DNA of 64,000 bases from Cavia porcellus (GCF_034190915.1 NW_026947506.1:9423501-9487500), one strand, 5' to 3'; shown: positions 22,789 through 34,860, numbered from the stretch's first letter. A program made the numbers and translations. The notes: generated from the letters alone by a model not told the origin.

Positions 22789-25052
22789 AACCCTGACTTG
22801 AGTGGGGACGATTGGGTGACTTCTGGGGATTCCCCCTGGATCGAGTCCCTTTCCCCTGAATTAGTTTGGTATAACTGATGTCATCTTGAGCCCTGTATTC
22901 AGAAAAATGGAAAATTACTCAGGGTATAAGTCCCACCCATGAGAAAATTAGAATGATCTGTACCCACAGGAGAAAAATTAACCTGCTCAACAAAAGAAGC
23001 AACATACAAGTGTCAACTGAAAATTAACGAAAGATTCGAGCTAAATTGTTTCCAACGGGATGTCTTTTGTGATTGTCTCTTTTAAAAACTCTGCAACTTT
23101 CCAGTTTGGGACCACTTATTTGGACCCTGAAAGGGGAGGGGGGTCTGTATATGAGTGGTCCTGGGCTCAGTTAATTAAATTTCAAATTTATCAATTTGGA
23201 TTCCTATATTGTTGTTCAGGAACCCACCTCAACCCCATGGGCCTTTCCTCCTCTCTTCCTCTTCTCTCCACCTCTGCTGTTGCTGTTACTGGCCTCCATC
23301 CACCCCCAGCTGCTTCAGTCATCGCAGGTACATGCAGGTGAGCCAACTCAGGCTTCGGAGTTCCTGTCTTGTAAACTGCAGTGCCCTGTCCTAATGGACC
23401 TCGCCTTCCGAGGTTACCCTCCCATCCCGTCTGTGACGACTGCTGGGCCAGGGTGTGGGGCTCTCGTTCTCTCTCGCGCATGTGTTCCCCACTGGAGTGA
23501 CAACTCCTTTAGAGAGTGCGAGTCAGCATTTTCCTGTTGGCTCACTTACTGGCAAACCACGGGGCCAGCCTGCATTAACCACCGAGAGTCACCAGAGGGC
23601 ACTACACTTTCCGCTACTGTAAAAGCAATTGGTCTGAGATCCATATGCCCAGGCCTCTTTTGTTTTCATGGCGCATCCCTCCCTCCTTCAGGTGTGTGGG
23701 ACAGCCCAAGCTCTTCTGCCCTGGTCCATACCACCAACCCCACTCCATGTCCTGCAGAGGCTTCCTGCTCTTCTGCTCCCCACCCCATCTCCCCTTCTCC
23801 TTCCTGCTCCTCCTCCACTCCACTGTTGCATTTTCCCACCTGCCCATCATACCTGATCTCCCTCCTCCCTGCCTCTGCTCTCCTGCGCCCCCTCCTGCTT
23901 GCCACCATCTTCTGGTCTCGCATCACTGCCACTATCTCCACCCCAACCTCGTTCACAAAGTCACTCACCCCAACCTCTCCTTCCTGTCTGCACGATGACA
24001 GGCACTAAAGACTTGGTCCATGTTCACATCCTTTCTTCCTCTCCACCCTTTCCCATATCTCACAGCCGTAGTGCCCTTCACTGCCAACCCATGTAATTAT
24101 GTCAAAGAACTTCAATTAGTGATTAATTCCTATGACTTCCTAATAGCTGTCTTTGCTTCAATAACTGTCTTTAATTTCACAGGTATAAAAGGTTTTATTC
24201 TGTTGATTCTTATTTCAAGAAATTTCTGTTGCTGAACCTACAAAAGGTTTTCACTAACCTATTTATATTTACAAATGTAAAAACTATAAAAGTTGTTATA
24301 ATTCAATTTGGCCAAATATATTTGATTGCACTCTGATTATGTAAGGTGTTTGCTGTTAAGCTATTTGTGTTCTATGTCCAATCTATATAGATTGTCTATA
24401 TATGTTTTTGTGTTTGTCATATCCAGGAACAGCTGCTTTTTAAATTTGACCTCAATAATTTTTCCCTTTCTATTTTTGGATCATTTGTTCAAAATTTAAT
24501 ATGGATTATATATTTAAAAGCATGCTTCCACCTGAGTTACCAGCTGGTTAAAATGATGCTATAATAGATTGCGTAAATTTATACACATACTGCCATTTAT
24601 TTCTCATGACTTAAGAGTTTCTCATGGTTCAAAAATAATGTTAAATGTTGTTTCTTTATAAACCAGTCAGATATAGTCAAGGGCCAAACTGACAGGCTCT
24701 GAGAGTTGGCAGCAAACACACACAAAAAGACTCAAGGGGTATAAAACAACCTCATGATCCTCCTGGTGGCCCTCCTTAGATTCATGGGCACCTATAGTAA
24801 TACCTACCATAGGTCTTCTGATCACAACTATTTCTCTCCTGTTTTTTAAACTCCTCTGGAGCTTTATCCACTCCAGGATACAGGCTTTCACCACTAGAAA
24901 ACTTGTAGTCATGATGAAACCCCTGGGACTAGCCTTTACGTGGAAGCTGCTCATCATTTCAAGTTACATCATGGCCCCTACCGCGACACTCCTGTTCGGG
25001 AGGAAGTAGCTAGAGGGAGACACATCATCCCTTAATAACCAAAAGATGGAAA

Positions 25053-25384
25053 TGACAGGTTTTTTTCCCATGTGCAAGTTAACAAGGCATTGGACAGTGC
25101 CTCCCTTTAGGACGGACCTCCATGCTCTTCTCGCAAACCTGAAAATTGAATCTCCCACATTTTGTATATACCAATGCTCCCCCAATCAGCTGTCACTACA
25201 TCAGTCTTCCCACCCCTTTAACTCTGCTTCTGCCAATTCCAAATGAGGTCCGTGTTTTTCCTTTGTGCCCTTCAGAGGGTGCTTGAGTCTGCTTGGCAGC
25301 CCTCCTGTGTGCTTTTCTTTTCTTCTTTTCTTTTTTCTTTCTTTCCATTTTCTCTCCTTTTGTCTTTCTCATGTCAGAGGGCCA
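25053..25384 (+). repeat. 3' LTR of intronic ERV
   Basis: It starts TGACAGGTTTT directly after an A/G-rich polypurine-like stretch (AAAAGATGGAAA, 25041-25052). It aligns along its length with 22476-22788 and ends around GGGCCA. The 5' flank AGCTAC (22470-22475) and AGTTAC (25388-25393) could be remnants of a target duplication, but the last bases of the LTR are uncertain. Confidence 0.6.
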
Positions 25385-28300
25385 AATAGTTACAACCATA
25401 CATGTCTGACAAGGACAGACAGACCCATCTCCTGGAAGGTTGAGGCCACTTTGCCATTGGAAGGTGGCACCCTGGGCTATGGGTGATGCTTCCACCTAAG
25501 TCTGAGTTTCTGGGCTCCCTGGGCCTGGCGGACTCATGGACCCTACCCCCAAGGTACTGGTGAACTTGACATCAGTGCCCCAGCTTCTGCATGGCTGGTG
25601 TACAGCAGCCTGGGGCTGATAGGAGACAGGTGGGGCTCAGGCACTGCTCTGGCCTCAGTGACCAGCAGGTTCAGGGCCTGGCCTTTCCCAGGCCAGGTTT
25701 CCCTGGCTTTTTTTCCTGGATGCAGAACTCAGAACTCTTGGGGGGGAGTGGGCAGGGGTGTTTATTCTCATGTAATTCACTCTCCCCAACCCTCTCTCTC
25801 CCTCTCAGCTGCTAGGAGAACTGTAGGTGGCTTCCCAAAGGAACTGGGAAGCTGGGGATTCTTCATCTGGGCTCTGAACACAAAAAATAGCTGGCATGTG
25901 GTGGCCATGGCCCAGGCCAGACACCATGGTCGAAAGCAGAAGCTTCCTCCCCTAGCCTGTGGTATGGGCTTGGGGCCTCAGTTAGGTACAGTCCCTGAGG
26001 ACAGAGGAGCCAGGCTGGTTCTGGGATGTCAGGTGCTGGTCTTTCCTTGAGTATGGAAATCTCTGTCACTGCAGGGATGGTTCAGATTTCATTGTAATCT
26101 CTGAGAAGGGCCTTTGTCTGCTAAAAGAACAGGAGCCACCAGAGAGGTAACATAGATAGCACATTGAGCTGGGCCCTGTAGGTACAGTCCAAAGAGGAAC
26201 CCACAGGCCCAGAGCACTGGGCCATGAGTCAGGGGCCAGGAGAGGAAGGGCTGTCCTGTGTCCTGGGGCTACTTCTGGGGTTGGGGCGAAGTGGAATGGG
26301 GGTTAGGCCAGAACCCACAGGATAGCCAGGTGCTTGGGGCTGGTCCAAAGAGCAGAGTGGGGACAGGAGGGTCCCAGGCAACAATGGATCAGCGGAGACC
26401 TCAGCCCAAGGAGGAATGGAGGGAAGGGTGGCCAGGGGCACAAGTTAGTCCTGGGGTCTGGGCTCCGAGTTCCCATCCCATCTCCAAAGTGATGACTGGG
26501 CCTGGGCCAGGTGCTTCACCCTTTGGGGCTGTTTCTTCCTCTTTCAAAGGAAAAAACACCTGGCTGGCAGGACTAGTGGGAAATTGAAGTGGCTGGATGT
26601 CTGGGTGGCCCCGGCTATGTGGTCCTCACTCCTCACAGCACGGGGTCTCCCTGGGCACAGAGGGAGGCTGCTGCCTCCATGTGCAGTCATCCCCGTGCAC
26701 AGAGCAGCCAGGGGCCCGAGTGGAGGGAACGCTGGCCCTGTGCCCTCACTCAGAGCCTGCTGGGAGTTCCTGTGTGGGCACAGCAGGGGCTGCCCTCCAG
26801 GGGGCTGGGCTGGGGGAAGTCAGCATGTGGTCAGGATTCAAGAGCCAGAGCGCCACTGCAGGGGAAGTGGCTTTCCTGGGGACCCTGGGAGGGGGGTCTG
26901 CACTGAGGGAAGGCCAGGGCTGAGCACTTTTCAAACCAACAGGTGCAGGAGGGCCTGAGGGGGCCTCTCTTGAGGAAAGGCAAAGGGGGCAGCTGTATGG
27001 CTGGGGAGGAGGGCTGTGGCTGATGAGGAAAGACTGAGTTGCTTCTATAACAGAGGGGATATCAGGGTTCCCCCTCAGCCCTCCGCAGTATGGCCAAAAG
27101 AAAATAGGGACCCCAGGCCTCCTGCAGCACCCCCTAAGTGAAGTTGCTGGATCTTCAGAGCCCCTGTCTGCCACAGATGTCACCTAGGTGTGGTATCAGG
27201 CTGTGGGCTGGTGTGTCTGATCCAGCTCCGGCCTGCAGGGGGACAGCTAGGACCCAATTTAGGAAACCTTAGGAAGACTCAGGTCAGACAGCAGCCGCAG
27301 GAAGATGTGGGGGCCACCGGGGTGTGGGCCTCTGCCTCCTCTCTGGGGTGATGCCACACATGTGTGCTTTGTCATTGACAATTCTGCATGAAGGATGTGA
27401 CACAGAGGGCACAGTCCACATTGGGACTCAACCCATTTTGCAGACAGAAATTGAGGCCCAGAGAGGAGGGGTAGCTGTGGGTCCCAAGAGCAATCAATCA
27501 CACCCCTGTGACTAGAACTGGTACCTGCGTTAGGTCCTGCATGGTCCTTACAGCTACGTCTTCAGAGAGGCACTGGGCTGGGGTCAGAAGACCTGGCTTG
27601 GGGCCCAGTTAGACCCTGGACGAAGTGTGAGAGAGGACACTATGAGGCCGCTTGCGACTCAAGGAGGTTGAGACCATTTTTGGGGATTGGTCAAGTTCAG
27701 GGTGAGGGAGTCAGGGACAGAGGCCAGAAAGGAGGTGTTGAGGGGACATTGCAGTTGCAGGGCACCTCTGGAGCAGGAAGGCTCTGCACAGATGTCCTGG
27801 GGCCGGGGGTGGTGCTGTGGTGAGTGAGATGCCAGAGACACTTGAGATGTCCACATCACCACCTTGGATCAGAAAGGGCAGTGTCACCACACTTGCTGCT
27901 TTCAACTCTGCTGGACTGTGGAGCTGGAACTCTCAGATTCAGTCACAAGTGGCAGCTGAGGGACAGCAATATGGTGAGGTGAGGTTGCCACTGTGAGAAC
28001 ACCTTAGCAAGCACTGAGGGAGCCTAGATAGTGTGGCCACCTGCCGCCCTGGGGCCTCACGGATCTAAGCATTCCGATCAGGCACAACAGCAACACAGGC
28101 AGGCCTCTGCTGCACTGTCACCCTAAAGGGCCACTGTCACAGTGCCACCTGTGGTTGTGTGGTGTGTGACTACATGTCAGCAAAGCATTGGTCCACTCTT
28201 TTCTACCTGACCTTTCTAGGGCATGCTAAGGAAGGGCATTTGTTCATACCTGGGTCGTCTCTGCCCGGGGTTGGGTAGGGAAGGAGGTGTCCATGCAGCA

Positions 28301-28770
28301 AGGGCCTGGACCACCTATCCAGGAGGGCAAATGTGAGATAGGGTGACTGAGGGGCAGACAGAAGAGCCGGGGCATGGCGGGGAGCCCCGGGGCAGGGGGA
28401 GAGGGCAGTGGCTGGGGAGAATTATTGGTGGGAGGGACCATGTGGAACAGAGCTGGAGGCAGACAGAGCAGAGAGGGGGCAAGCAGGGAGGCTGGAGGAC
28501 AAAGCGGGGAGATATGCACTCAGGAAAGGGGACCAGGTGTGGGGACCAGGTGGGACAGGGACACAGAGCAAGCCTGAGGATCATGAGGAAAAAGTGTTTG
28601 CTCTCCACACACATTTTTCATCTGGAGAAGATGTTCTAGAATTTACTCTTCATGAATATAAGAAGAGTATTCGCTGGATATATGGAAGAAGCATTATCAT
28701 CATAAAACTAACTCAGATTTCTTGAATATGTCCAAGAACTATATATTACATATCTATCCCTTTCCCCCTA

Positions 28771-28814
28771 ACAGAGAGAGGAGAATCCCATAGAACAGAG
28801 GTCATTTTTCATCC
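28771..28814 (+). repeat. 44-bp direct repeat, copy 1
   Basis: It begins ACAGAGAGAGGAGAATCCCA and is repeated with a single mismatch at 29744-29787. The two copies bracket 929 bp containing the purine microsatellite. Confidence 0.9.
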
Positions 28815-29052
28815 CATCTGACTTGGACCATTTTACACAGACAGAATTAAGCAACAATGCAACCTGTCAAATGTGCCTGGAGTCAGGCAGCTTCTGGGAA
28901 GAGGCGATCGTGAGTGGGACCAGGGTCCTCCTAAATGAGGGAACCATTGCCTACAAGAAGAACCACTGCAAAGGATTTCTTCCCGTCCCTGACCTGAGTC
29001 ACCATGTAGGGCCACATGAGAATGACCAAGGATTTGTGCCTCAGTTTATTAT

Positions 29053-29252
29053 GAAGAAGGAGGAGGAGGATGAGGAGGGTGAGGATGAGGAGGAGGAAGA
29101 GGAGGAGGAAAGGGAGGAGGAGGAGGAGGAGAAAAAGAAGAAGAAGAAGAAGAAGAAGAAGAAGAAGAAGAAGAAGAAGAAGAAGAAGAAGAAGAAGAAA
29201 AAGGAGGAGGAGGAGGAGGAGGAGAAGAAGAAGAAGAAGAAAAAGGAGAAAA
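29053..29252 (+). repeat. (GGA)n/(GAA)n purine microsatellite
   Basis: About 200 bp are almost pure purine on the plus strand: GGA-rich units, then an AAG/GAA run (about 29132-29200), GGA again, then GAA. Rare T residues occur only in the left part. It produces long spurious Glu/Lys, Arg or Ser/Phe reading frames in all phases. Confidence 0.97.
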
Positions 29253-29743
29253 CCAGTTGTGTCCATTGTTGGACCACACTGTGCAGTGGGGGAGGGGGGC
29301 ACTGATCACCTGCAGCCTAGAAAGATGAACTTAGCCTGTGGAAATCACCTTCGTGGTGTTTTTGCTGCTGTGCTTCGTGGAAGTGACTGCAACATTCCCC
29401 CAGGCAGGAAGCAAAGCCTTATCTCTTTGCTAGGCTTCCTCCTGACCGCTCTTACCTCGGCCCAAGAGGACCTCTTGTCCACAAGCACACTGTCCAGAGA
29501 AGAGGAAGTAGCTCAACTGTGCAAGAGCAGTGTGGGGTGACTTGCATCAACAGGAACTTTCTCAAAAGCTCATTTTTCTAAGGCCTTTCACCCCTGACTG
29601 CCCTCCACCTTTATGGCATGGGAGCCCCTCCTGATTCAGCCCAAGGGAAATGTGACATGCAAATCTCTCCGGGAATTTGCTTCTCGGATCTTGATGAGGG
29701 GTTTAATGTCAACATCATTTAAATGACTCCTCAGGGTGGGGGG

Positions 29744-29787
29744 ACAGAGAGAGGAGAATCCCATAGAACAGAGGTCACTTTTCATCC
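29744..29787 (+). repeat. 44-bp direct repeat, copy 2
   Basis: Second copy of the 28771-28814 sequence, differing at one position (C for T in 'ggtcacttttc'). Confidence 0.9.
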
Positions 29788-31410
29788 AGTGACCCATGAT
29801 AGCCACCCCTGTCCCTCCTTGCCTCCTGGAGGACTCCTGGGGTCTGCTGGCTGCACACTGATGGCCTGTACCTCTAGAGCTTTATGGTGTGTGCAAGAGA
29901 ATAGGGCCCGAAGGGCTCCTCTTAGAAAGGGGAAGTCCCCTGTCCTCTTTCTCCTCTCCCCAGGTACTGTGAAAGCCATGAAAAAGTGGACATAATGAAG
30001 GTATCCATTTGGTGACATCTGACGGTATCATCCTCCCAAACAGTCACATGTTCTCTAGCGCATTGTGGTCTTCTGTGCCAGCTCTCTGGTTGGGAATTCA
30101 AGCGACGCAGTGTCATGGCTATGCTTCCCCAAGGAGACGCAAGCCAGGTGAGCAGCCCTCTGAACCTGGCTATGGTCTAGGTCAGGGTAGGCAGGGCTTC
30201 AGGCTTCCAGGTGAGATCAAATCCCCTGGGAGGCTGGAATCTACAGCAGTAGACTATTACGTCCTTACCACAGGCTCTGCAGACCTAAGACACACTTCAT
30301 AGATTTTATCCAAGAAATAATCAGCTAAAACACAAAACTGCCAGTTGCATTGGTCACAAATAGTGAATTCTAAGCAATTTCATAGGGGTTGACTAATAAT
30401 AAACTGCATAGTAAAAGACAGCTGGTAAAGTATGTCTCCTTGGAGTCCGATTCAGAAGCTGGGTAGGAGGAAGGAAACATATTCTCCGAGCACCGAGCAC
30501 CTATGTTCCCCCAGCATCCACCTGCTCCGTTCCTGAACACTTCCCGTGCACCAGGCGCAGGGAGAGATGCTGAGCACAGCGCTGGCTCACGCTCTGGAGA
30601 AAGCCCGCGGGCTGGGACCTGTGCTCTCGGGGTCAGGAACAGTTACTGAAGCAGCCCCAGCCCCCACCTCCCTAGCCCGGACGTGCAAGAACCTGGGCTA
30701 CCCTGGCTCTCCATGCCTGGCTCGGGTCTCTCCTGGGGGGCAGTGAGGGAGGCCCTCGCCCTCCTCTGCTTCTCCGAGTGCCTTCTGCTGAGAGTGGCTA
30801 AGGGCTGCAGCTTCCATCCCACCCCCAGGCCCGCTCAGCCTCGGTTTGCTATTCCCTCCCTTTGGAGTCCTGGGGCTTGTCCTACGCACAAAAGACCTCA
30901 GCCACTCCAGCCCCAGAGGGGAGGGAACAACGCTCCCTCTTGCCTTTGGTACCAGACAAGACTGAAGACAATCACTGATCCTGCAATGGGAAACCTGAGG
31001 CCCGGGAAGGGGCTGAGGGCAACAGTGCACAAGCCGGAGTGCGGTGCAGCGGGGCGCGACCCTGTGTAGCACTGCCCTCGCGCTCTCAGTGTCACGGGCC
31101 CGGGACTTTGCGCCTCCTCCCCCCAGCTGGTCCCGCACGGGGTCCTCGCAACGGAGGAGCCACCGGCTGCATAGACGGCGGTGGTGCACGCTGGCGCTCC
31201 GCCCCTCCCCAGTCACCAGATCCAGTTCCTGCCACCTGTCCTCTGTCCCGCCGTCCTGCAGTCCACCCACTCTTCCTTTCTGCCCCGCATCCGCTACTCT
31301 GCCCGCAGGTCGCATGTAGTCTGCAGGTTCTCTTCTGCAAGTCCCCCTTCTGCAAGGTCCCCTTTGCAGGTCCCCGCCTGCCCGCCCGCGCAGGCCCGCG
31401 CCAGGCTCAC

Positions 31411-31560
31411 CGCGCCGCGCTCGAAGTCATTGTAGAAGGCCTTGTCCAGCAGGTGCTTCTCGCTGCAGCCCGCAGAGCCGATGAGGCTCAGGTAGATGTA
31501 GTCGTCGGTGCCGGCGAACCACTGGCTGCCGGTGGCCACGGTCACCGTGTAGGACGGCAT
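31411..31560 (-). CDS. ALOX5: ALOX5 coding exon 1 (start codon)
   Basis: The coding part is exactly 150 nt (residues 1-50) and starts with ATG at 31560-31558. The peptide begins [20 protein letters not shown] and ends [12 protein letters not shown]. The start is certain because it matches the conserved mammalian 5-LO N-terminus. It forms the first strands of the C2-like/PLAT domain, including Trp14 (human Trp13) and the Ca2+-binding loop residues Asn44, Asp45 and Glu47 (human Asn43, Asp44, Glu46). 5-LO converts arachidonate to 5-HPETE and then leukotriene A4, at the nuclear envelope with FLAP. The donor is GGCGCG|GTGAGC at 31411/31410, phase 0. Confidence 0.98.
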
Positions 31561-31900
31561 GGTGGGGCGCCGGCTGGGGGAGCTCAGCGCCCAGGTCCGA
31601 GTGCGTCCTCAGATCCCGCGGGCTGGGGCCGGGCCGCCTGTCAGTCCAGCTGGCCACTGACAGATGCCCTGCCTCCAGAGCCCCTCCCCTGCCCCTGCCC
31701 CGCCCACCCGGCCTCTCTAGGCCCCGCCCCCACCTCGCCCCCTGGTACTAGCACCACCTCGTCTAGACCCAGGTCCCGCACAAACTCCGGCTCAAGCCCC
31801 GCCCACACAAAACCAAGCCCACAAACCCAGACTCCGCCCACCCGGGGGGTCTTGGCCACGCCCCCGTCTCCACGCCGACTCCCCCCAGGTCTCAGCCCTG
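31561..31900 (-). promoter_or_regulatory. ALOX5: ALOX5 promoter and 5' UTR, GC-box rich
   Basis: This is the flank upstream of the ALOX5 ATG. No TATA or CCAAT box is evident. GC-box motifs (CCCGCC/CCGCCC on the plus strand) occur at about 31698-31705, 31722-31731, 31796-31804 and 31832-31840, with a related CACGCCCCC near 31857. Human ALOX5 is known for a TATA-less promoter with clustered Sp1/Egr-1 GC boxes close to the start site. Here the boxes are spread over about 160 bp rather than packed in one tandem block. The transcription start was not located. Confidence 0.75.
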
Positions 31901-32689
31901 AGGATCCGCCCTGGCTTCCCGCAGTTCGTCTGTTCTTCCCTTCTGCCCTGCATCTGCCTTGCCTCAGCCTCAGCCGCTCCGGCCAGTTCCGCTGGGGCCC
32001 ATGGCGTACCAGCCGGGATCGCTGCCTCGCGGGGCCTTTGAGCAGGGCGAGTCCCCGGGGCTTAGGAGAGGGTGGGAGGGACTCGGGAGCTCCTGCAGGG
32101 GTCCCCATCCCACCCCACCTGGGCTGCCCAGTCTCCGCCACCAGCTTCGGGGCGGCGGGCAGGGCAGGGACGGGGAGGCTTGGTGTGGGAATTAGGGTTC
32201 CAGTCTGGTCGGGTTCCTCTGCGTGGGGGACCCACGCGGGCCACGGCTCCCCACCCTGGGACCGGGCGCCCGGGTGGGCAGCAGCGCTGGTGGCCCTGAG
32301 CTCCGGATTCTGGGCTAGTCACCTTGTCTGGGCGGGAGCCCTGAGATTCACTGCGCAGTGGCGCTTAAGTCTGGGGCGTGGGGGTCACCAGCTCCGGCCA
32401 ACAGGGCACAGGCAGAGGCCAAGGCAAGGGACCCAATTCAGGGAGCCTCCCACCTTCACAGGGAGAGGCAGAGCTCAGCAGGACGCCAGTGCGGGCCCAG
32501 AGGGGCCACTGAGGTCCTGGAGCTGCAGGTGGGGAGGGCTGGGCCCGTGAAGGGGGGCAGCAGGGGCGCGGGGAAGAATCATGGGGTGCAGGGCTGCCTG
32601 CTGTCCAGTTCTGCCAGGGCTCCCTGCTTCAGGGAACTTGGACACTGGTGCTGTGTATCAATGGAGTTGCCCTTCAAGTCCACAAATTA

Positions 32690-33060
32690 AAAACAAATAC
32701 CATACAGTAGTATTTTTAACAAAGGTTTGAGATATCAATTTGGAAAATGTAGAATATACAGGTTTGACACAAGCAAAAAACATAACATAGAAAAAGCAAT
32801 ATGTTTTGCAGACATTTTACACCATTAAGAGTATATTCTATTTGCAATTTCGTGTCATATTTCCATTTTCCTTAACATCACAACATAACGTTTTCACAAC
32901 ATATGTTATTTAACTTCACTTAATATATTTTAACTGCAGAATGTTTAAGTATATAGATACACTACCATTGCCTCAATTAGTCCAGTATTGGATATTTAGG
33001 TTGTTTTCACTAATAAATAATTCTGTACATAGTTTGTGCGTGAAACAATGAAAGTGTTTC
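32690..33060 (-). mobile_element. Possible old L1 3' fragment, antisense
   Basis: The words 'catatttccattttccttaac', 'gatatttaggttgttttcac' and 'aataattctgtacatagttt' resemble the reverse complement of an old LINE 3' UTR. Family and limits are uncertain. Confidence 0.4.
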
Positions 33061-33409
33061 TTAGGATAGGGACCTGAAATTGTTGCAGGGACATTCTGAG
33101 ACTTTTGCTGCCTGTTATGAAACAGGGGCTAAACTTACCATACAGAACACAGACTGCTTGTTACATAAAAACGTTGCCACCATGTGATCATCTTCCAAAT
33201 GTAGCTACATCCTGTCTCCTCTGACTCTGCTCTAGTTCAGCTTCTATATCACTGTTACAAAAACAGTTTCCTAGTTACTTACTTCTTCTACCTCTAAGCA
33301 GATCAAGCCAACTCAGTCCCTTCCTTGAAGTAGATAACACTTCCTTTTTCATAGTTTTAAGGAACTGTATAGTTAGTATGCCATACAGTTTGCAGATTTA
33401 AAGTGTCAG

Positions 33410-34860
33410 TTCAGTGAACAGTTCTAAGCGGGAAGCTTGCAGCTGTGAATACCGGAGAAGAGAGTATAGAGCGATCCTAAAAATCTCGTGATATATCTCA
33501 AGGTCCAAGAAAAACAAGAACAGTCCAAATCTGAAAGTAGTGAAATAAGAAATTGTAAAGCTCAGGGTGGAGTTTAATGAATTGAGGCACAAAGTAGTAC
33601 AAAAGATCAGTGAATCTAAAACTTGGTTCTTTGAAAAGATAAACAGAAAAGATAGCCAAGCTAACAGAATTACACATAAAAAGATGAAATCACAACAAAC
33701 ACTACCAAAATCCAGAGGATTATAAGAACCTATTTTGAAAGCTTATATCCCAATAAATTATAGAACCTAGAATAAATGGAGAACTTTCCCCACCTTTATG
33801 AATTACCAAAATTCTACCACGAGGATATAAAAATTCTGACTAGACCAACGAGGTAATGAAATAGAAGCAGTAATAAAAATTCAACCAACAATGAAAAGTC
33901 CAGGGCCCATTGGATGCTCTACCAGAACTTCGGGGAAGATCTAGCACCAGGACTGTTCAAATTCTTCCATAAACTTGAAAGAGAGAAGCACTGTTGAATT
34001 CATTTCTGGAAGGTAGCATTTCCCTCATTCCAAAACTGAAAAAGGGTCTAACAGAAAAAAGAAAACTACAGACCAATCTTCTTAAAGAATCTTGTTTTGA
34101 AAATCCTTGACAAGATACTTGCAAGCAGAATGCAACAAATCATTAAAAAGATCCTACATCATGACTAAGCCAACATTATCTCAGAGATGGGAAGATAGTT
34201 TAGCACACATAAACCAGCAAATTTAATTCATCACATAAGCAGGAACAGGGACAAAACCCATGATCATCTAAGTAGGGATAGGGAAAACTTCTGACAAAAT
34301 CCCACAGACACTTGCAGTAAAAACTCTGATGGAAACAGGCACAGAAGGACCTTATCTCAATCTGTTAAAAGTCATTTATGACAAAACCACTGTCCGTATT
34401 GAGTTCAATGGGGGAAAACATGAAATTACTTCCTCTAAAATCAGTAACTAGATAGCATTTTGCATTCTTACCATTCCAGTTCAGTATAGTGTTCAAAACT
34501 TCAGCCAGAGATGTCAAGCAAGAAAAACAAATAAATATGTGCAGGAAAAGAAATCAGAGTATCTTTATCACACACAACGTGATGCTTGACATGGAACAAG
34601 CTCCAGAGAAGACTCAGCCTAAGGGTCAGCAAAGTATCAAGTTAGTTACACATCAGCACACACAAATCAACACTATTTCTCTACACCAGCAATGAGCCAT
34701 TGGAAACGATACTGGGGGAAAAATCCCATTCACAAAAGTTTTTTAAAAAATTAAATACCTAGGAATCACCCTAACCAAGAAAGTAGAAGGCTCCTATGAT
34801 GAAAACCAGAGTGCTCTGAAAACAGAGATTGAAGAGGATGTTAGAAAATGGAAACATACT
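33410..34860 (+). mobile_element. Degenerate L1 ORF2 fragment
   Basis: In plus orientation the ordered L1 ORF2 landmarks are seen: 'aaaacttggttctttgaaaa' (near 33620), 'gaaaagtccagggcccattg' (33892), 'actacagaccaatcttctta' (34066), 'tcatcacataagcaggaac' (34228), and 'aaatacctaggaatcaccct' (34753). It spans from ahead of the reverse transcriptase into its distal part. Frames are broken many times and both ends are truncated. Confidence 0.75.

Larger units (their letters stand above)
22476..25384 (+). mobile_element. Degenerate ERV provirus with two LTRs
   Basis: Two similar non-adjacent segments (22476-22788 and 25053-25384) in the same orientation bracket 2.26 kb, as expected for a provirus. 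The interior is much shorter than a full provirus. Near 23040-23220 it shows words reminiscent of a gammaretroviral gag matrix region. Near 24740-25050 a hydrophobic stretch followed by charged residues fits the end of env. All frames are interrupted. It lies antisense to ALOX5 in intron 1. The LTRs differ at many positions, so it is old. Confidence 0.6.
20632..31410 (-). other. ALOX5: ALOX5 intron 1
   Basis: This intron is 10.8 kb long, phase 0, with GTGAGC at 31410-31405 and a CCCAG acceptor at 20632. It holds an antisense L1 tail (21676-22197), a decayed provirus (22476-25384), a GC-rich stretch with no recognised repeat (25400-28700), a purine microsatellite (29053-29252) bracketed by a 44-bp direct repeat, and the left half of the CpG island (from about 31020). 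Human ALOX5 intron 1 is known to carry regulatory elements, but none can be assigned here from sequence alone. Confidence 0.85.
31020..32330. promoter_or_regulatory. CpG island over ALOX5 promoter and exon 1
   Basis: The stretch is strongly GC-rich with dense CpG, unlike its surroundings, and covers exon 1 and the upstream flank. Spurious long reading frames on both strands here are a by-product of its composition. Confidence 0.85.

Noticed and set aside
22803..22820. Proline tRNA primer-binding site after the 5' LTR
   Set aside because: Only about two thirds of positions match and the distance from the LTR end is too long, so it was not annotated.
23196..24008. 270-codon Pro/Ser-rich plus-strand frame
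   Set aside because: It lies inside the decayed ERV and pyrimidine-rich sequence, with no coherent protein similarity over its length. Treated as retroviral debris.
28823..29540. Glu/Lys-, Arg- and Ser/Phe-rich frames of 78-160 codons
   Set aside because: They are translations of the purine microsatellite in different phases, not genes.
30698..31315. 205-codon minus-strand frame in ALOX5 intron 1
   Set aside because: Same CpG-island effect. It sits in the intron just inside exon 1 and shows no domain or splice link.
31039..32550. 503-codon plus-strand open frame over the ALOX5 promoter
   Set aside because: It lies in the CpG island, antisense to exon 1 and GC-box sequence. Its composition (Pro, Arg, Ala, Gly) is what stop-poor GC-rich DNA gives, and no domain is visible.
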